In this document: positions 1 to 9,028 of the stretch, piece after piece
Layout of the letters: each line of letters opens with the position of its first letter
Position numbering within the stretch: position 1 is the first letter of the stretch
Assembly: GCF_001182745.1 (NCBI RefSeq)
Contig: NZ_LN868941.1
Location: forward strand, 32,709 to 96,708
Reading direction: 5' to 3'
DNA: 64,000 nucleotides
Source: Nocardia farcinica
Lineage (GTDB): Bacteria; Actinomycetota; Actinomycetes; Mycobacteriales; Mycobacteriaceae
Program-made: the position numbers and the translations under genes
Notes under the pieces: model-generated
Told to the model about the DNA's origin: nothing
Seen by the model: only the letters and a program-made list of their open reading frames with translations
Database searches by the model: none

Positions 1-190
1 TACCGAGGTTCTGGCGCGTGCGCGCGGTCTTCTCGGCGAGCGCCGCCTCGAGCCATCCGGTCCAGGTCGGGTACTGGCGGAGTTGCTGGCCCCACTTCTT
101 CTTGGCGGCTCCCCACACCTCGTCACTGCACGAAAAGTTCTCTCGGCTCCATCGACGTCCCCCCGCCGCGTCGGACTGTGTGTCGGCCAC
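1..190 (-). CDS. Partial small polar protein cut by left edge
   Basis: Reading leftward from a GTG at 190, preceded by a GGAAGGA ribosome site, an open frame runs to the edge without a stop (63 codons seen). The start is polar (ADTQSDAAGGRRW), followed by a W/K/Q-rich segment (VWGAAKKKWGQQL) and a helical TWTGWLEAALAEKT stretch. Third positions are mostly G/C, as in real genes here. It diverges from the large helicase gene and shares its regulatory region. I do not recognise the family; a small plasmid DNA-binding or partition accessory protein is a guess from size, charge and location only. Confidence 0.6.
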   Translation of the reverse strand, partial: MADTQSDAAGGRRWSRENFSCSDEVWGAAKKKWGQQLRQYPTWTGWLEAALAEKTARTRQNLG

Positions 191-258
191 AGGCTCTTCC
201 TTCCTCTCGACGGCGTCGCAGGCTGGGTCGCACCTGACCGCAGCCGCAGGGTTCCACT

Positions 259-410
259 GTATCTAAAGGTGCGTCCACACCTAATGGTCCGAGTACCCCC
301 GCCGAGCCTTTCGGATCTATCGCACCATTAGATACATTAGAGGCATACCAAGTTTACCTGCGGCAACCGTCGCAGGTGAAACCGCAAAACGGATGTTTTA
401 GATACATCAG
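259..410. promoter_or_regulatory. Three TTTAGATACA-type boxes plus one AAAACG palindrome
   Basis: The 282-bp divergent intergenic region (191-472) is AT-richer than its surroundings and contains no gene. It holds TTTAGATACA on the minus strand (259-268), TTAGATACATTAG (328-340) and TTTTAGATACATCAG (396-410) on the plus strand. The last overlaps AAAACGGATGTTTT (386-399). A fourth copy of the first motif lies at 59649, and further copies of the second at 32270 and 62674. Shared operators for a plasmid regulator are inferred. Confidence 0.6.
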
Positions 411-472
411 CTACAACGGAACCATTGGGGCTGGTGACCATCGCCGCCCCGCCGCCGAACAAGGAGGCGAAC

Positions 473-3400
473 ATGGCGCGGCGAATGCGAAGAATGCAGA
501 GCGAAGGCCAGCTCAGCCTGGAGGCTCTATGGGGTGACCCGGACCCGGCCCCCTCGACCGTCGACAACCGAAAGGACAATGAGCGCGATGATCATCGATC
601 AGGTCAGGACGTACTACTCGACGTACCTGCCACAGACGACCGCAGCACTGGACGACTCGGAGGAGTTCTTCCAGGAGCTGAGCGACCAGATCAGCCAGCG
701 GGTCGAGCAGATCACGGCGCAGCTCGAAACGAACGCGATCGTGCCGGGGCAGGACTACCTGGAGCGAGTGGGAACGCTGAACACCCTGCGAGCGCAGGCA
801 CTGGAATCGGCGCTGGCGGAGCTGCTGTACTCGACACCCCCGGAAGTCGACGAGGACCCGGAACCCAGCCAGACCGAACGCGACCTGCTGGTGATGCAGC
901 AGGAGGAACGCGCGGTGGATCAGCGGCTGGAGATGGCACCGGGCAGCCCGGAGGCGATCGAGTGGGATCGCCGGTATCCGCATCTGGTCGAGGAAGTGAA
1001 CTGGATGCTGACCGATCACGGGGAGCTGACGGTCGAGCAGAAGCGCGAGCAACTGGCGCAGATCATGCACCGGCAGGACGAAGCGAGGGCCCGGCTCCGT
1101 CCGTAGAGCCCCGCACCGGCGAAGGTGGGGACGTCCTTCCCGCCGGGGAACGGCATTACCTGATCGACGGGCTAGAAGTCTGGGAAGCAACCGCCAGCGA
1201 CTCCCAGGAGGGCCGATGGGAACGTGCCCGCAGCATCGGTACGGCCACCAGCGCTGAGGAAGCCATCCGCTTGGCGCAGGCCGACGCAATGTTCACCCCG
1301 GCCGAGCTGGCAACGCTGCGCTGCAAGGTCGAGGACGAGGCGTACTCCTACGGCGGGTACAACCGCCCACTGGAGATCTTCAACCCCGGCACCGCCCCTC
1401 GCTACTTGACCGAGGGGCCGCTCAAGTCGTTGTCCACCGGGGAGCGGTTCGGCCCGACCTGGCTTCTGGTGGAGTCCTACCTGCGCGCGCACCCGGACCT
1501 CTACGACGAGACACCCACTTCGGTGGAAGCCCGCCAGGCGCAACGCAGTGCGGCCGTCAAATCGCTGACCACCGAGGCCGCCGAGCACTTCCGGGCCGGC
1601 CGACTCGCCCGCGCGCGAGAACTCGTCGATCAGGCCGAACTCGCCAACCCCTACGAGACCGGGACATACGACGGCATCCGCGCCCGCATCGACCGGCTCG
1701 CAGGGATCGTCGACGAACTCGGGCTCTCGCGACCGCAGGAACGGTTCGACGGGCTGCCCGGGGGCAAGCAGGCACAGGTCAGCGTCGGCGACCACAGCTT
1801 CTCCCTCGAGCCCCGAGGGGGCGGCCGTTGGGTCGTCTACCCGAAAACCGGCGGCGTCGAGGACCAATCCACACTGGCGGAACCCATGCCGACCAGCGAG
1901 GTAATGCCGCGCATTCGGACCTACCTGGCAACTCTCTCCGCCCCGCAGAACCCCGAGCCAGCAGCTCACGCTCCCAGCGCTGCGACGACTGCCGCAGAAC
2001 CGCGCAATCCCGCGACCCCAGGGGCTGCCCCGGAGGAACCGCTTCTGATCGTCATCGAGCACACCGCGGAGGGCACGCTCGTCCGCAACACCGACAAGAA
2101 CAACCTCGAGCTCCGGCAGGCCCTGCATGACGCCAAGTTCAATTGGTCACGCCCGCAAAAGTTCTGGTACCAGCGGCGGGCAACAGATTTCGCGGTGCGT
2201 ACCCGTCGAGTCGGTTACCTCCGGGCCTCGCTGACCAGGCTCGGGTTGCCCTTCACGGAGACGAATCCGGCGAGTGCCTTGTCCGCCACCGCGGCCGCGG
2301 ACGCCGTTGAGGTCGCGGCTCCGGAGAGAGCGCACGAGCAGCGAACACCCACTGAAACCCAACGTGATCCGGCAGCGGAGTCGGTGGCCTCCGCCGAGGT
2401 TTCACCGACGGCTTCGAGCACGCCGACGCCGCCTTCACTGTCACCTGAAGGCACTGCTAACACCACGACGGCGACATCGACGGCGGTTCCTACCTCCCGA
2501 ACCGAACCGCCCGCCGACCAGCCGGACAGCGCCGCCGGAATTGCCGAAGTCCCGGCACCCGAACAATCGCCGGCTCCGAAGGTCGAGGTGCCACGCTCGA
2601 CCCAGCGCCGCATCGAGGCGAACCTGGCAGCGATCAGGACTCTCCAGCTGGTCGAGGCCGAGAGCCGTCAGCCGACCGACGCCGAGCGGGAAGTGCTGGC
2701 GAAGTGGACCTCGTGGGGTGCTGCTCCCCAGATCTTTGACGCTGAGCGCGAAGAGTTCCGTTCGGACGCCGAGTCGCTGCGGGCCCTGATCGGCGAGGAA
2801 GGCTGGAAACAAGCCAATCGCACCGTCCTCAATGCCCACTACACCGATCCGATGATTGTTCGGGCGATGTGGGACCACCTTCGGGCACTCGGGTTCACCG
2901 GCGGTCAGGTACTCGAGCCAGGTTGCGGGGCGGGGGCCTTTATCGGGCACGCTCCGCAGGCGGCATCGATGACCGGCATCGAGCTGGACTCCACCACAGC
3001 GCGCATCGCGCAAACGCTGTACCCGCGCGCCAACATTCGCGTCGAGTCCTTCGCGGACACCCGGCTCCCGGAGGGGCACTTCGACGCCGCGATCGGAAAC
3101 GTGCCGTTCTCCTCGGCCCGCCTCCACGACCCGGTCCACAACGCCGGCGAGCACACCATGCACAACCACTTCATTCTCAAGTCGCTCGCGCTGACCAAGC
3201 CCGGCGGCGTGGTGGCGGTGGTGACCAGCTCGTTCACGATGGACAACAAGAACCCCGCTGCTCGCCGCGAAATCGCCGCGCAAGCGGACTTTCTGGGCGC
3301 AATCCGACTTCCCAACGGTACGCACCGACGGGTCGCGGGCACCGACGTGCTCACCGACATCCTGATCCTGCGCCGCCGCGACGGTGAAGCCCGCCGACCC

Positions 3401-6400
3401 GGCGGGCCCTTCGAGCTAGCCGTCACCGCCGAGCTCCCGCTGACCCGGGGACAAGGGGAGACAGAATCGGTACTGGTCAACGAGTACTTCCTCAACAATC
3501 CGGAGATGGTGCTCGGTGACCTGCGGGCGGGCACCAGCGTTTACGGTGGGCTCGCGGTCGAAGTGCTCGGCCGCGGCGACCTGGAGCAGCACCTGCGCGA
3601 CGCGCTGGCTCGAATCGCCGAACGCGCCCTGTCCGAGGGCATCGCCCATCAGCCCAGGGAGCTGGCCAGTGGCGAGCGTCGGGCAGCCGCAGCCGCTCCC
3701 GGTGATCCGAACGAATTCCCTGGCCATCTGCGCACCACGGCGAGCGGATTCGAAGTGCTGCACACCGATGGCACCTACAGCGAGCTGAAGGTGCCCAGCA
3801 CCCAAGCCGAGGAGCTGCGGGCACTGCTCGGCTTGCGAGACACCGCGGTTGACCTCTTGGAAAACGAGGCCGCCAACGCCGAGGACTCCGACGAGATCGA
3901 GGCCCTGCGCACGCGCCTCAACCAGCGCTACGACCGCTACGTCGAGCGCTATGGAGCGATCAACCGATGCTCCTGGCATCCGACCGGCCGTGTCGACGAC
4001 GCCGGGGAACCGGTGATGTCCGTACGCCGGCCGCCGGTGATGCGGGTGTTCCGCGACGATCCGCACGCGCCGGTTGTGCTGGCCCTCGAGGACTACGACG
4101 CCACCACCGACAGCGCGGTGAAGATGGCCATCATGCGTCAGCGCGTCGTCGCGCCGCGCAGTCCGCGCCTGGGTGCGGATACTGCCGAGGACGCGGTGGC
4201 GATCTGCCTCGACACCCACGGCAAGATCGATCTCCCGGTCATCGCGGGCCTGCTCGGCGTAGACGACGACGAAGCCCGCGTCCAATGCCGAGGTCTCATC
4301 TACCCCGACCCCGCCGACAACGGCCGGTACGTTCCAGCGGCGGAATACCTCTCGGGGAACGTGCGGGTCAAACTCGATCAGGCCCGCGAGGCGGCTGCGG
4401 CGAACCCGGAGACCTACAGCGACAACGTCACCGCGCTCACCGCGGTCATCCCGCCCGACCTCGGACCGGCCGAGATCGACGCCCGCCTGGGCGCGGTGTG
4501 GATCGAAGCGCCCGACGTGCAGGCGTTCCTCAACGAGATCCTCAACGATGACACGATCACCGTCGAGCACACCAAGGCGGGGGAGTGGAAGGTCACCGGC
4601 GGCCGTCGCGGCATTCTGTCGACCCAGGAATTCGGCACTTCCCGCGTCCCGGCGCCCAAACTCGCCCAGGCCCTGCTGCGGCAGGCCCCGATCCGCGTCT
4701 ACGACCCGGACGAGAACGGTGAGGCTCGCATCCCCAACCCCACCGAAACCGAAGCCGCCAACGAGAAGGCCGAGCAGCTCAACGAGCGGTTCTCCGAATG
4801 GGTGTGGGAGAACCCGGTCCGGGCCGCACGCCTGAGCGAGGAATACAACCGGCGCTTCAACAACCTGGTGCTGCGCAACTACGAGGCCGACGGCAAGATG
4901 CTCAGTCTGCCCGGCCTGTCCAAGGTCTACACCCCGCGTCCGCACCAGCGCGCCGCGGTGGCTCGCATGATCGCCGAACCGAACGTGGGCCTCTTCCACG
5001 CGGTCGGCGCTGGCAAGACCCTCGAAATGGCGATGGGCGTCATGGAGCTCAAACGCCTGGGCCTGGTGAACAAGCCTGCCATCATGGTGCCCAACTCCAT
5101 GCTCGACCAGTTCGCCCGCGAATTCCTCCAGGCATACCCGCAGGCGCGCATCCTTGCCGCCGGCACCGAGGATCTGGCCGGGGAGAAGCGGCGGCAGTTC
5201 GTCGCTCGCGCGGCCACCGGGGACTGGGACGCGATCATCCTGACCCGCGGGTCATTCCAGCGCCTCGAGGTCTCCCGCGAGACCGCGCACTGGTACTTCG
5301 ATCGTGAGATCGAGCCCCGGCGCCAGTACCTGGCGGAACTGATGTCCGGCAGCGCGAAACGCAGCGTCGTCAAGCGTATCGAAGACGCGATCCTCAAGTC
5401 CGAGGAGAAGCTGAAGAAGAAGCTCGGCGGTCCCACCGATCCGGGCATCACCTTCGAGCAGTCCGGCATCGACTACATCGTGGTCGACGAGCTGCACGAC
5501 TTCAAGAATCTGGCTACCGACACCCAGATCGAGTCCGCCGCCATTGCGGGCAGCCAGCGGGCGCAGAAGCTGCACATGGTCGTGGAGTACCTGCGCGACA
5601 AGCACAACGGTCGCGCCATCACCGGCGCCACGGCCACCCCGCTGGCGAACTCGATCACCGAGGCGTACGTCGTGCAGCGCTACCTGCGCCCGGACCTGCT
5701 CGAAGAGGCCGGAATCCGCAACTTCGACGAGTGGGCGGCCACCTTCGGCAAGACCAAAACCGAGCTGGAGATGTCGGTCGACGGCAACTCCTGGAACCTC
5801 AAGACCCGGCTCGTGGGCTTCCGCAACGTTCCTGAGCTGCAACGCATGTTCCATGTCGCCGCCGACGTGAAACTGCCCGAGGATCTGAACCTCCCGGTGC
5901 CCAAGCTCGCCCGCCGTGCCGACGGGCAGCGTGCGCCGGAGGTCATCTCGGTGCCAGCCACCGAGACCCAGCTCGAGTACGTCCGCGACCTCGGGCACCG
6001 CGCCCAGATGGTGAAATCGCGGGCGGTCGACCCGACCCGCGACAACATGCTCAAGATCTCCTCCGACGGCCGCGCCGCAGCGCTGGATCTCCGGCTGGTC
6101 AAGTCGCTCGGCCTCACCCCTGGCGCCGCAGAAGAACAGGGGAGCCCGACGCTGGACACCGCAGAGGGAGCCGCCATTGCCGGATATCTCCACTCGAAAT
6201 CCCCGAGTCCGTCTACAGCGAGGTATGTCGCACTGTACGCAGCGCGATCACGCCACGAACCGCAGCGCCAGGAACCGCAGGAGATTGCCGAGGAAGAGTT
6301 CGGTCTCAAGCTCGAGGCGGCGGCGGACTGGATGTTCCAGAAGTGGCAGGCCGCCAAGGATCAGGTCTACCTCGGCCGGGATGGGCAACCCCACGCCCGC

Positions 6401-7759
6401 CGAGGCGGGCTCGTCGTCGCGTTCTGCGATCTGGGCACCCCCGGTGAGGACTGGAACGCCTACGACGAGCTCAAGACGAAGCTCATCGCGCGGGGCGCTC
6501 CGCCGGAGCTGTTCGCCTACATCCACGACGCGAAGAACGACAAGGGCAAAGCGGCGCTGTTCACCAAGGCCCGAAACGGCAGCATCCAGTTCTTGTTCGG
6601 TTCCACGTCCAAGATGGGCGTCGGCGTGAACATCCAAGACCGCATGGTCGCCATGCTGCACGTCGACTGCCCTTGGCGGCCCGCCGATATCGAGCAGCGC
6701 GACGGCCGCGGCATCCGCCAGGGCAATCAGAACGAGGAGATCGCGGTTGGCCGAGTCGTCACCGAAGGCACCTTCGACGCCCGAATGTGGGCGGCCCAGG
6801 CGCGCAAGGCGGCCATGGTCAATCAGTTCATGAAGGGCTCTCTGACCGCCCGCGAGATCGACGACATCGGCGACGCGGCCCTCAACGCCAACGAGGCCCT
6901 CGCTATCGCCAGCGGCAACCCCCTGGTGCTGGAGAAGGCCGAGATCGACATCGAGGTCACCAAACTCGAACGTCTGCGGCGCGCGCACCAGCGCAGCCAG
7001 TCCATGCTGCAAATCCGCATCCGTGATGCCAACGACGCGATCCCCAAACTGGAGGCCGAGATCGACGCCTACACCCGGGCGATCGAGCACCGCAGGCCAA
7101 CCAAGGGCGATGCCTTCGCCGCCAAGGTCAGCGGACGCTTCTACGACCACCGCGGCGACGCCGGCGACGCCTTGGCCGCCCGGCTGCTCAAGCTGATCGA
7201 AGACCCCCGGGCGGTGTGGAAGGAGTTCGAGGACCACGGAGTGGCCGAGATCGCTGGCTTCACCTTGGACGCCCGCAACGTCCCGACGGGCCGCGAAGCC
7301 AGGGTGTCGGTGGTGTTCTCCGACATCGGCGACGATGTCTACGTCACGCTCGACAAGGCGACGCTCCAGAAGGGCGGGACCGCCGTGATGCTCCGCCTGG
7401 AGAACGCCGTCAACGGCTTGGACAAGCGGCTTGAGGTTGCCACCGGGCGGCTCGAAACCGAGCGCACGGAACGAGAGCGCTCCGAACTCCGCCTCGGCAA
7501 ACCGTTCGAGCACAGCGAACGGCTGGATGCGCTCCGGGAACGACAGAAGGAGATCAACAAAGAGCTGCTCGGCAGCAAGGAAACGGAGACCGAGAACGCC
7601 TCGACCGATCCGGCGACGGCGCCCGACGAGGCCGAATCCATCCGGTCGGCCGCAATGCACGACGCCGCAGCAATGGTTCACCAGATGGGAGGTGCCGCAG
7701 TGGTCAACAGCCCCAGTGGGATCACGATCATCAGCGATCGGGGCGGGCGGGCTCGGTGA
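473..7759 (+). CDS. Giant N6-methyltransferase-like / SNF2-type helicase protein
   Basis: This 2,428-residue protein starts at an ATG behind AAGGAGG. An Ala/Pro-rich linker precedes a Rossmann methyltransferase module with SAM motif EPGCGAGAF (about residue 815) and a motif-IV-like GNVPF (about 875). A superfamily-2 helicase follows: Walker A HAVGAGKT (about 1508), DELH box (about 1670), TGATATP, and motif VI QRDGRGIRQG (about 2073), then a coiled-coil tail. Such fusions are typical of large plasmids and phages, where related proteins (for example P1 DarB) protect incoming DNA from restriction; that role is inferred here. The motif-IV Pro-Pro is replaced by Val-Pro, so methylation activity is uncertain. 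Residues 36-210 have poor third-position GC because another gene occupies that DNA. Confidence 0.85.
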   Translation: MARRMRRMQSEGQLSLEALWGDPDPAPSTVDNRKDNERDDHRSGQDVLLDVPATDDRSTGRLGGVLPGAERPDQPAGRADHGAARNERDRAGAGLPGASGNAEHPASAGTGIGAGGAAVLDTPGSRRGPGTQPDRTRPAGDAAGGTRGGSAAGDGTGQPGGDRVGSPVSASGRGSELDADRSRGADGRAEARATGADHAPAGRSEGPAPSVEPRTGEGGDVLPAGERHYLIDGLEVWEATASDSQEGRWERARSIGTATSAEEAIRLAQADAMFTPAELATLRCKVEDEAYSYGGYNRPLEIFNPGTAPRYLTEGPLKSLSTGERFGPTWLLVESYLRAHPDLYDETPTSVEARQAQRSAAVKSLTTEAAEHFRAGRLARARELVDQAELANPYETGTYDGIRARIDRLAGIVDELGLSRPQERFDGLPGGKQAQVSVGDHSFSLEPRGGGRWVVYPKTGGVEDQSTLAEPMPTSEVMPRIRTYLATLSAPQNPEPAAHAPSAATTAAEPRNPATPGAAPEEPLLIVIEHTAEGTLVRNTDKNNLELRQALHDAKFNWSRPQKFWYQRRATDFAVRTRRVGYLRASLTRLGLPFTETNPASALSATAAADAVEVAAPERAHEQRTPTETQRDPAAESVASAEVSPTASSTPTPPSLSPEGTANTTTATSTAVPTSRTEPPADQPDSAAGIAEVPAPEQSPAPKVEVPRSTQRRIEANLAAIRTLQLVEAESRQPTDAEREVLAKWTSWGAAPQIFDAEREEFRSDAESLRALIGEEGWKQANRTVLNAHYTDPMIVRAMWDHLRALGFTGGQVLEPGCGAGAFIGHAPQAASMTGIELDSTTARIAQTLYPRANIRVESFADTRLPEGHFDAAIGNVPFSSARLHDPVHNAGEHTMHNHFILKSLALTKPGGVVAVVTSSFTMDNKNPAARREIAAQADFLGAIRLPNGTHRRVAGTDVLTDILILRRRDGEARRPGGPFELAVTAELPLTRGQGETESVLVNEYFLNNPEMVLGDLRAGTSVYGGLAVEVLGRGDLEQHLRDALARIAERALSEGIAHQPRELASGERRAAAAAPGDPNEFPGHLRTTASGFEVLHTDGTYSELKVPSTQAEELRALLGLRDTAVDLLENEAANAEDSDEIEALRTRLNQRYDRYVERYGAINRCSWHPTGRVDDAGEPVMSVRRPPVMRVFRDDPHAPVVLALEDYDATTDSAVKMAIMRQRVVAPRSPRLGADTAEDAVAICLDTHGKIDLPVIAGLLGVDDDEARVQCRGLIYPDPADNGRYVPAAEYLSGNVRVKLDQAREAAAANPETYSDNVTALTAVIPPDLGPAEIDARLGAVWIEAPDVQAFLNEILNDDTITVEHTKAGEWKVTGGRRGILSTQEFGTSRVPAPKLAQALLRQAPIRVYDPDENGEARIPNPTETEAANEKAEQLNERFSEWVWENPVRAARLSEEYNRRFNNLVLRNYEADGKMLSLPGLSKVYTPRPHQRAAVARMIAEPNVGLFHAVGAGKTLEMAMGVMELKRLGLVNKPAIMVPNSMLDQFAREFLQAYPQARILAAGTEDLAGEKRRQFVARAATGDWDAIILTRGSFQRLEVSRETAHWYFDREIEPRRQYLAELMSGSAKRSVVKRIEDAILKSEEKLKKKLGGPTDPGITFEQSGIDYIVVDELHDFKNLATDTQIESAAIAGSQRAQKLHMVVEYLRDKHNGRAITGATATPLANSITEAYVVQRYLRPDLLEEAGIRNFDEWAATFGKTKTELEMSVDGNSWNLKTRLVGFRNVPELQRMFHVAADVKLPEDLNLPVPKLARRADGQRAPEVISVPATETQLEYVRDLGHRAQMVKSRAVDPTRDNMLKISSDGRAAALDLRLVKSLGLTPGAAEEQGSPTLDTAEGAAIAGYLHSKSPSPSTARYVALYAARSRHEPQRQEPQEIAEEEFGLKLEAAADWMFQKWQAAKDQVYLGRDGQPHARRGGLVVAFCDLGTPGEDWNAYDELKTKLIARGAPPELFAYIHDAKNDKGKAALFTKARNGSIQFLFGSTSKMGVGVNIQDRMVAMLHVDCPWRPADIEQRDGRGIRQGNQNEEIAVGRVVTEGTFDARMWAAQARKAAMVNQFMKGSLTAREIDDIGDAALNANEALAIASGNPLVLEKAEIDIEVTKLERLRRAHQRSQSMLQIRIRDANDAIPKLEAEIDAYTRAIEHRRPTKGDAFAAKVSGRFYDHRGDAGDALAARLLKLIEDPRAVWKEFEDHGVAEIAGFTLDARNVPTGREARVSVVFSDIGDDVYVTLDKATLQKGGTAVMLRLENAVNGLDKRLEVATGRLETERTERERSELRLGKPFEHSERLDALRERQKEINKELLGSKETETENASTDPATAPDEAESIRSAAMHDAAAMVHQMGGAAVVNSPSGITIISDRGGRAR
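579..1106 (+). CDS. Nested alternative-frame gene, Gln/Glu-rich helical protein
   Basis: A 175-residue frame begins at an ATG behind GAAAGGACA and lies wholly inside the 5' part of the helicase gene in another frame. In this frame third positions are almost all G/C and the product is a credible soluble helical protein (YYSTYLPQTTAALDDSEEFF at the start, many E/Q). The helicase frame over the same bases gives low-complexity Gly/Ala/Arg/Asp sequence. This frame is therefore the better-adapted coding frame here. It may be a true overprinted gene, or the helicase gene may have acquired its N-terminus by reading through it. Function unknown. Confidence 0.65.
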   Translation: MSAMIIDQVRTYYSTYLPQTTAALDDSEEFFQELSDQISQRVEQITAQLETNAIVPGQDYLERVGTLNTLRAQALESALAELLYSTPPEVDEDPEPSQTERDLLVMQQEERAVDQRLEMAPGSPEAIEWDRRYPHLVEEVNWMLTDHGELTVEQKREQLAQIMHRQDEARARLRP

Positions 7760-7778
7760 CCTTGACGATCACCTATCC

Positions 7779-7816
7779 GCATACGGTGCGGCGGCCTGCG
7801 CGGCCGCACCGTATGC
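7779..7816. terminator. Perfect 14-bp stem hairpin after helicase gene
   Basis: GCATACGGTGCGGC at 7779-7792 is exactly complementary to 7803-7816 across a 10-nt loop. It begins 20 bp after the helicase stop and ends 58 bp before hisG. There is no T tract, as is usual for actinobacterial terminators. Confidence 0.7.
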
Positions 7817-7874
7817 CACGTTGTTGCTGGTGGGAGTGGGAAATGTGGTTGCGGGGTGTGTGAGGATTGTCGGT

Positions 7875-8741
7875 ATGCCATTGCTGCGCGTCGCTGTCCC
7901 GAACAAAGGTTCTCTGAGCGAATCGGCTCTGACGTTGCTCACCGAGGCCGGGTATCGCCTACCGCGGGTGCGGAACAAGGAGTTGAACTGCTTCGATCCC
8001 GAGAACGAGATCGAGTTCTTCTTCCAGCGGCCCCGCGATATCGCGGTGTACGTGGGCGCGGGAACCCTGGATCTGGGGATCACGGGCAAGGATCTGCTCG
8101 ACGACGCCGCCGCGCCGGCGGAGTCGGTTCTCGACCTCGGGTTCGCCCGGTCGACGTTCTATTTCGCGGCGCGTCCGGACGGGCCGAAGTCGGTGGCGGA
8201 CCTGGCGGGCCGGTCGGTGGCGACGTCGTATCCGGAACTGGTGCGCAAGCACTTGGCCCAGGCGGGGGTGTCGGCCAACGTCGTGGTGTTGCAAGGCGCG
8301 GTGGAGAACGCGGTCGCCCTCGGCTTGGCGGATGCGATCGCCGATGTGGTGGAGACCGGGACGTCGTTGGAGAACGCGGGCCTGGTCACCTTCGGTGAGC
8401 CCCTGATGAGGTCGGAGGCGGTGCTGATCCGCAGTACCACGGCGGAGTGGACCGATGAGCGGGCCGAGGCGGTGACGGTGATGCTGGACCGCCTCAACGG
8501 GGTGTTGACCGCGCGCCGGTACGTGATGGTCGATTACGACTGCCCGCGGGCGGTGCTCGATGCGGCGTGTGCGTTGACGCCGGGGATCGAGTCGCCGACG
8601 GTGTCGCCACTGGCGGACCCGGATTGGGTGGCGGTGCGGTCGTTGGTGGAGCGCAAGAGCATCAACCGCACCATGGACGACCTCAAGAAGCTCGGGGCCT
8701 CCGCGATCCTGGCGACCGAACTGGCTGCCTGCCGCCTATGA
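7875..8741 (+). CDS. hisG: ATP phosphoribosyltransferase (HisG family, long form)
   Basis: HisG condenses ATP with PRPP to phosphoribosyl-ATP, the first step of histidine synthesis. This 288-residue protein has the full actinobacterial architecture: N-terminal PNKGSLSE, FFFQRPRDIAVYVGAG, LDLGITGKDLL, the PRPP-region match GLADAIADVVETG, FGEPLMRSEAVLI and a C-terminal regulatory domain ending with conserved NRTMDDLKKLGA. It is alone: no other his gene is near, so it is a paralogue serving another purpose or a back-up copy. HisG paralogues such as PenA start purine-analogue (pentostatin) pathways; that precedent plus nucleotide-handling neighbours suggests a specialised role. The ATG at 7875 matches the family N-terminus. 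Confidence 0.9.
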   Translation: MPLLRVAVPNKGSLSESALTLLTEAGYRLPRVRNKELNCFDPENEIEFFFQRPRDIAVYVGAGTLDLGITGKDLLDDAAAPAESVLDLGFARSTFYFAARPDGPKSVADLAGRSVATSYPELVRKHLAQAGVSANVVVLQGAVENAVALGLADAIADVVETGTSLENAGLVTFGEPLMRSEAVLIRSTTAEWTDERAEAVTVMLDRLNGVLTARRYVMVDYDCPRAVLDAACALTPGIESPTVSPLADPDWVAVRSLVERKSINRTMDDLKKLGASAILATELAACRL

Positions 8742-8755
8742 CCCACGCACCCGTG

Positions 8756-9019
8756 TCATCGCTGGTGTTGGCCGCCGTCGGCGCGGCGCTGGACGGCGGT
8801 GGCGATGAGTCGTATATCCCGCCCGGCGCCGTGTGCGGCAGCAACGGCTTCGCGTAGCGCGGCGATTTCCTCTGGCCGCAGCGCGGCGAGCGGCACATCC
8901 TCGCCGATCACCTGGAGCGCCTGTTGGGAGGCGGTTTCCAGCTCGTCGGCGCACTTGACCAGCTGGGCAGTGAGCGGAAATCTCGCCTTGTCTGCGGTCA
9001 GCAGAAAGTCGTCAGCCAC
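8756..9019 (-). CDS. Small helical protein of unknown function
   Basis: An 87-residue frame with a GTG start lies 9 bp downstream of the dNTPase-like gene and is the last gene of that minus-strand operon, convergent with hisG. It is mostly Ala/Leu/Glu helix (VKCADELETASQQALQVI; AALRPEEIAALREAVAAAH). No family is recognised. Its size and position suggest an accessory or regulatory subunit, but nothing in it shows this. Confidence 0.6.
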   Translation of the reverse strand: MADDFLLTADKARFPLTAQLVKCADELETASQQALQVIGEDVPLAALRPEEIAALREAVAAAHGAGRDIRLIATAVQRRADGGQHQR

Positions 9020-9028
9020 GGCGCAAAC

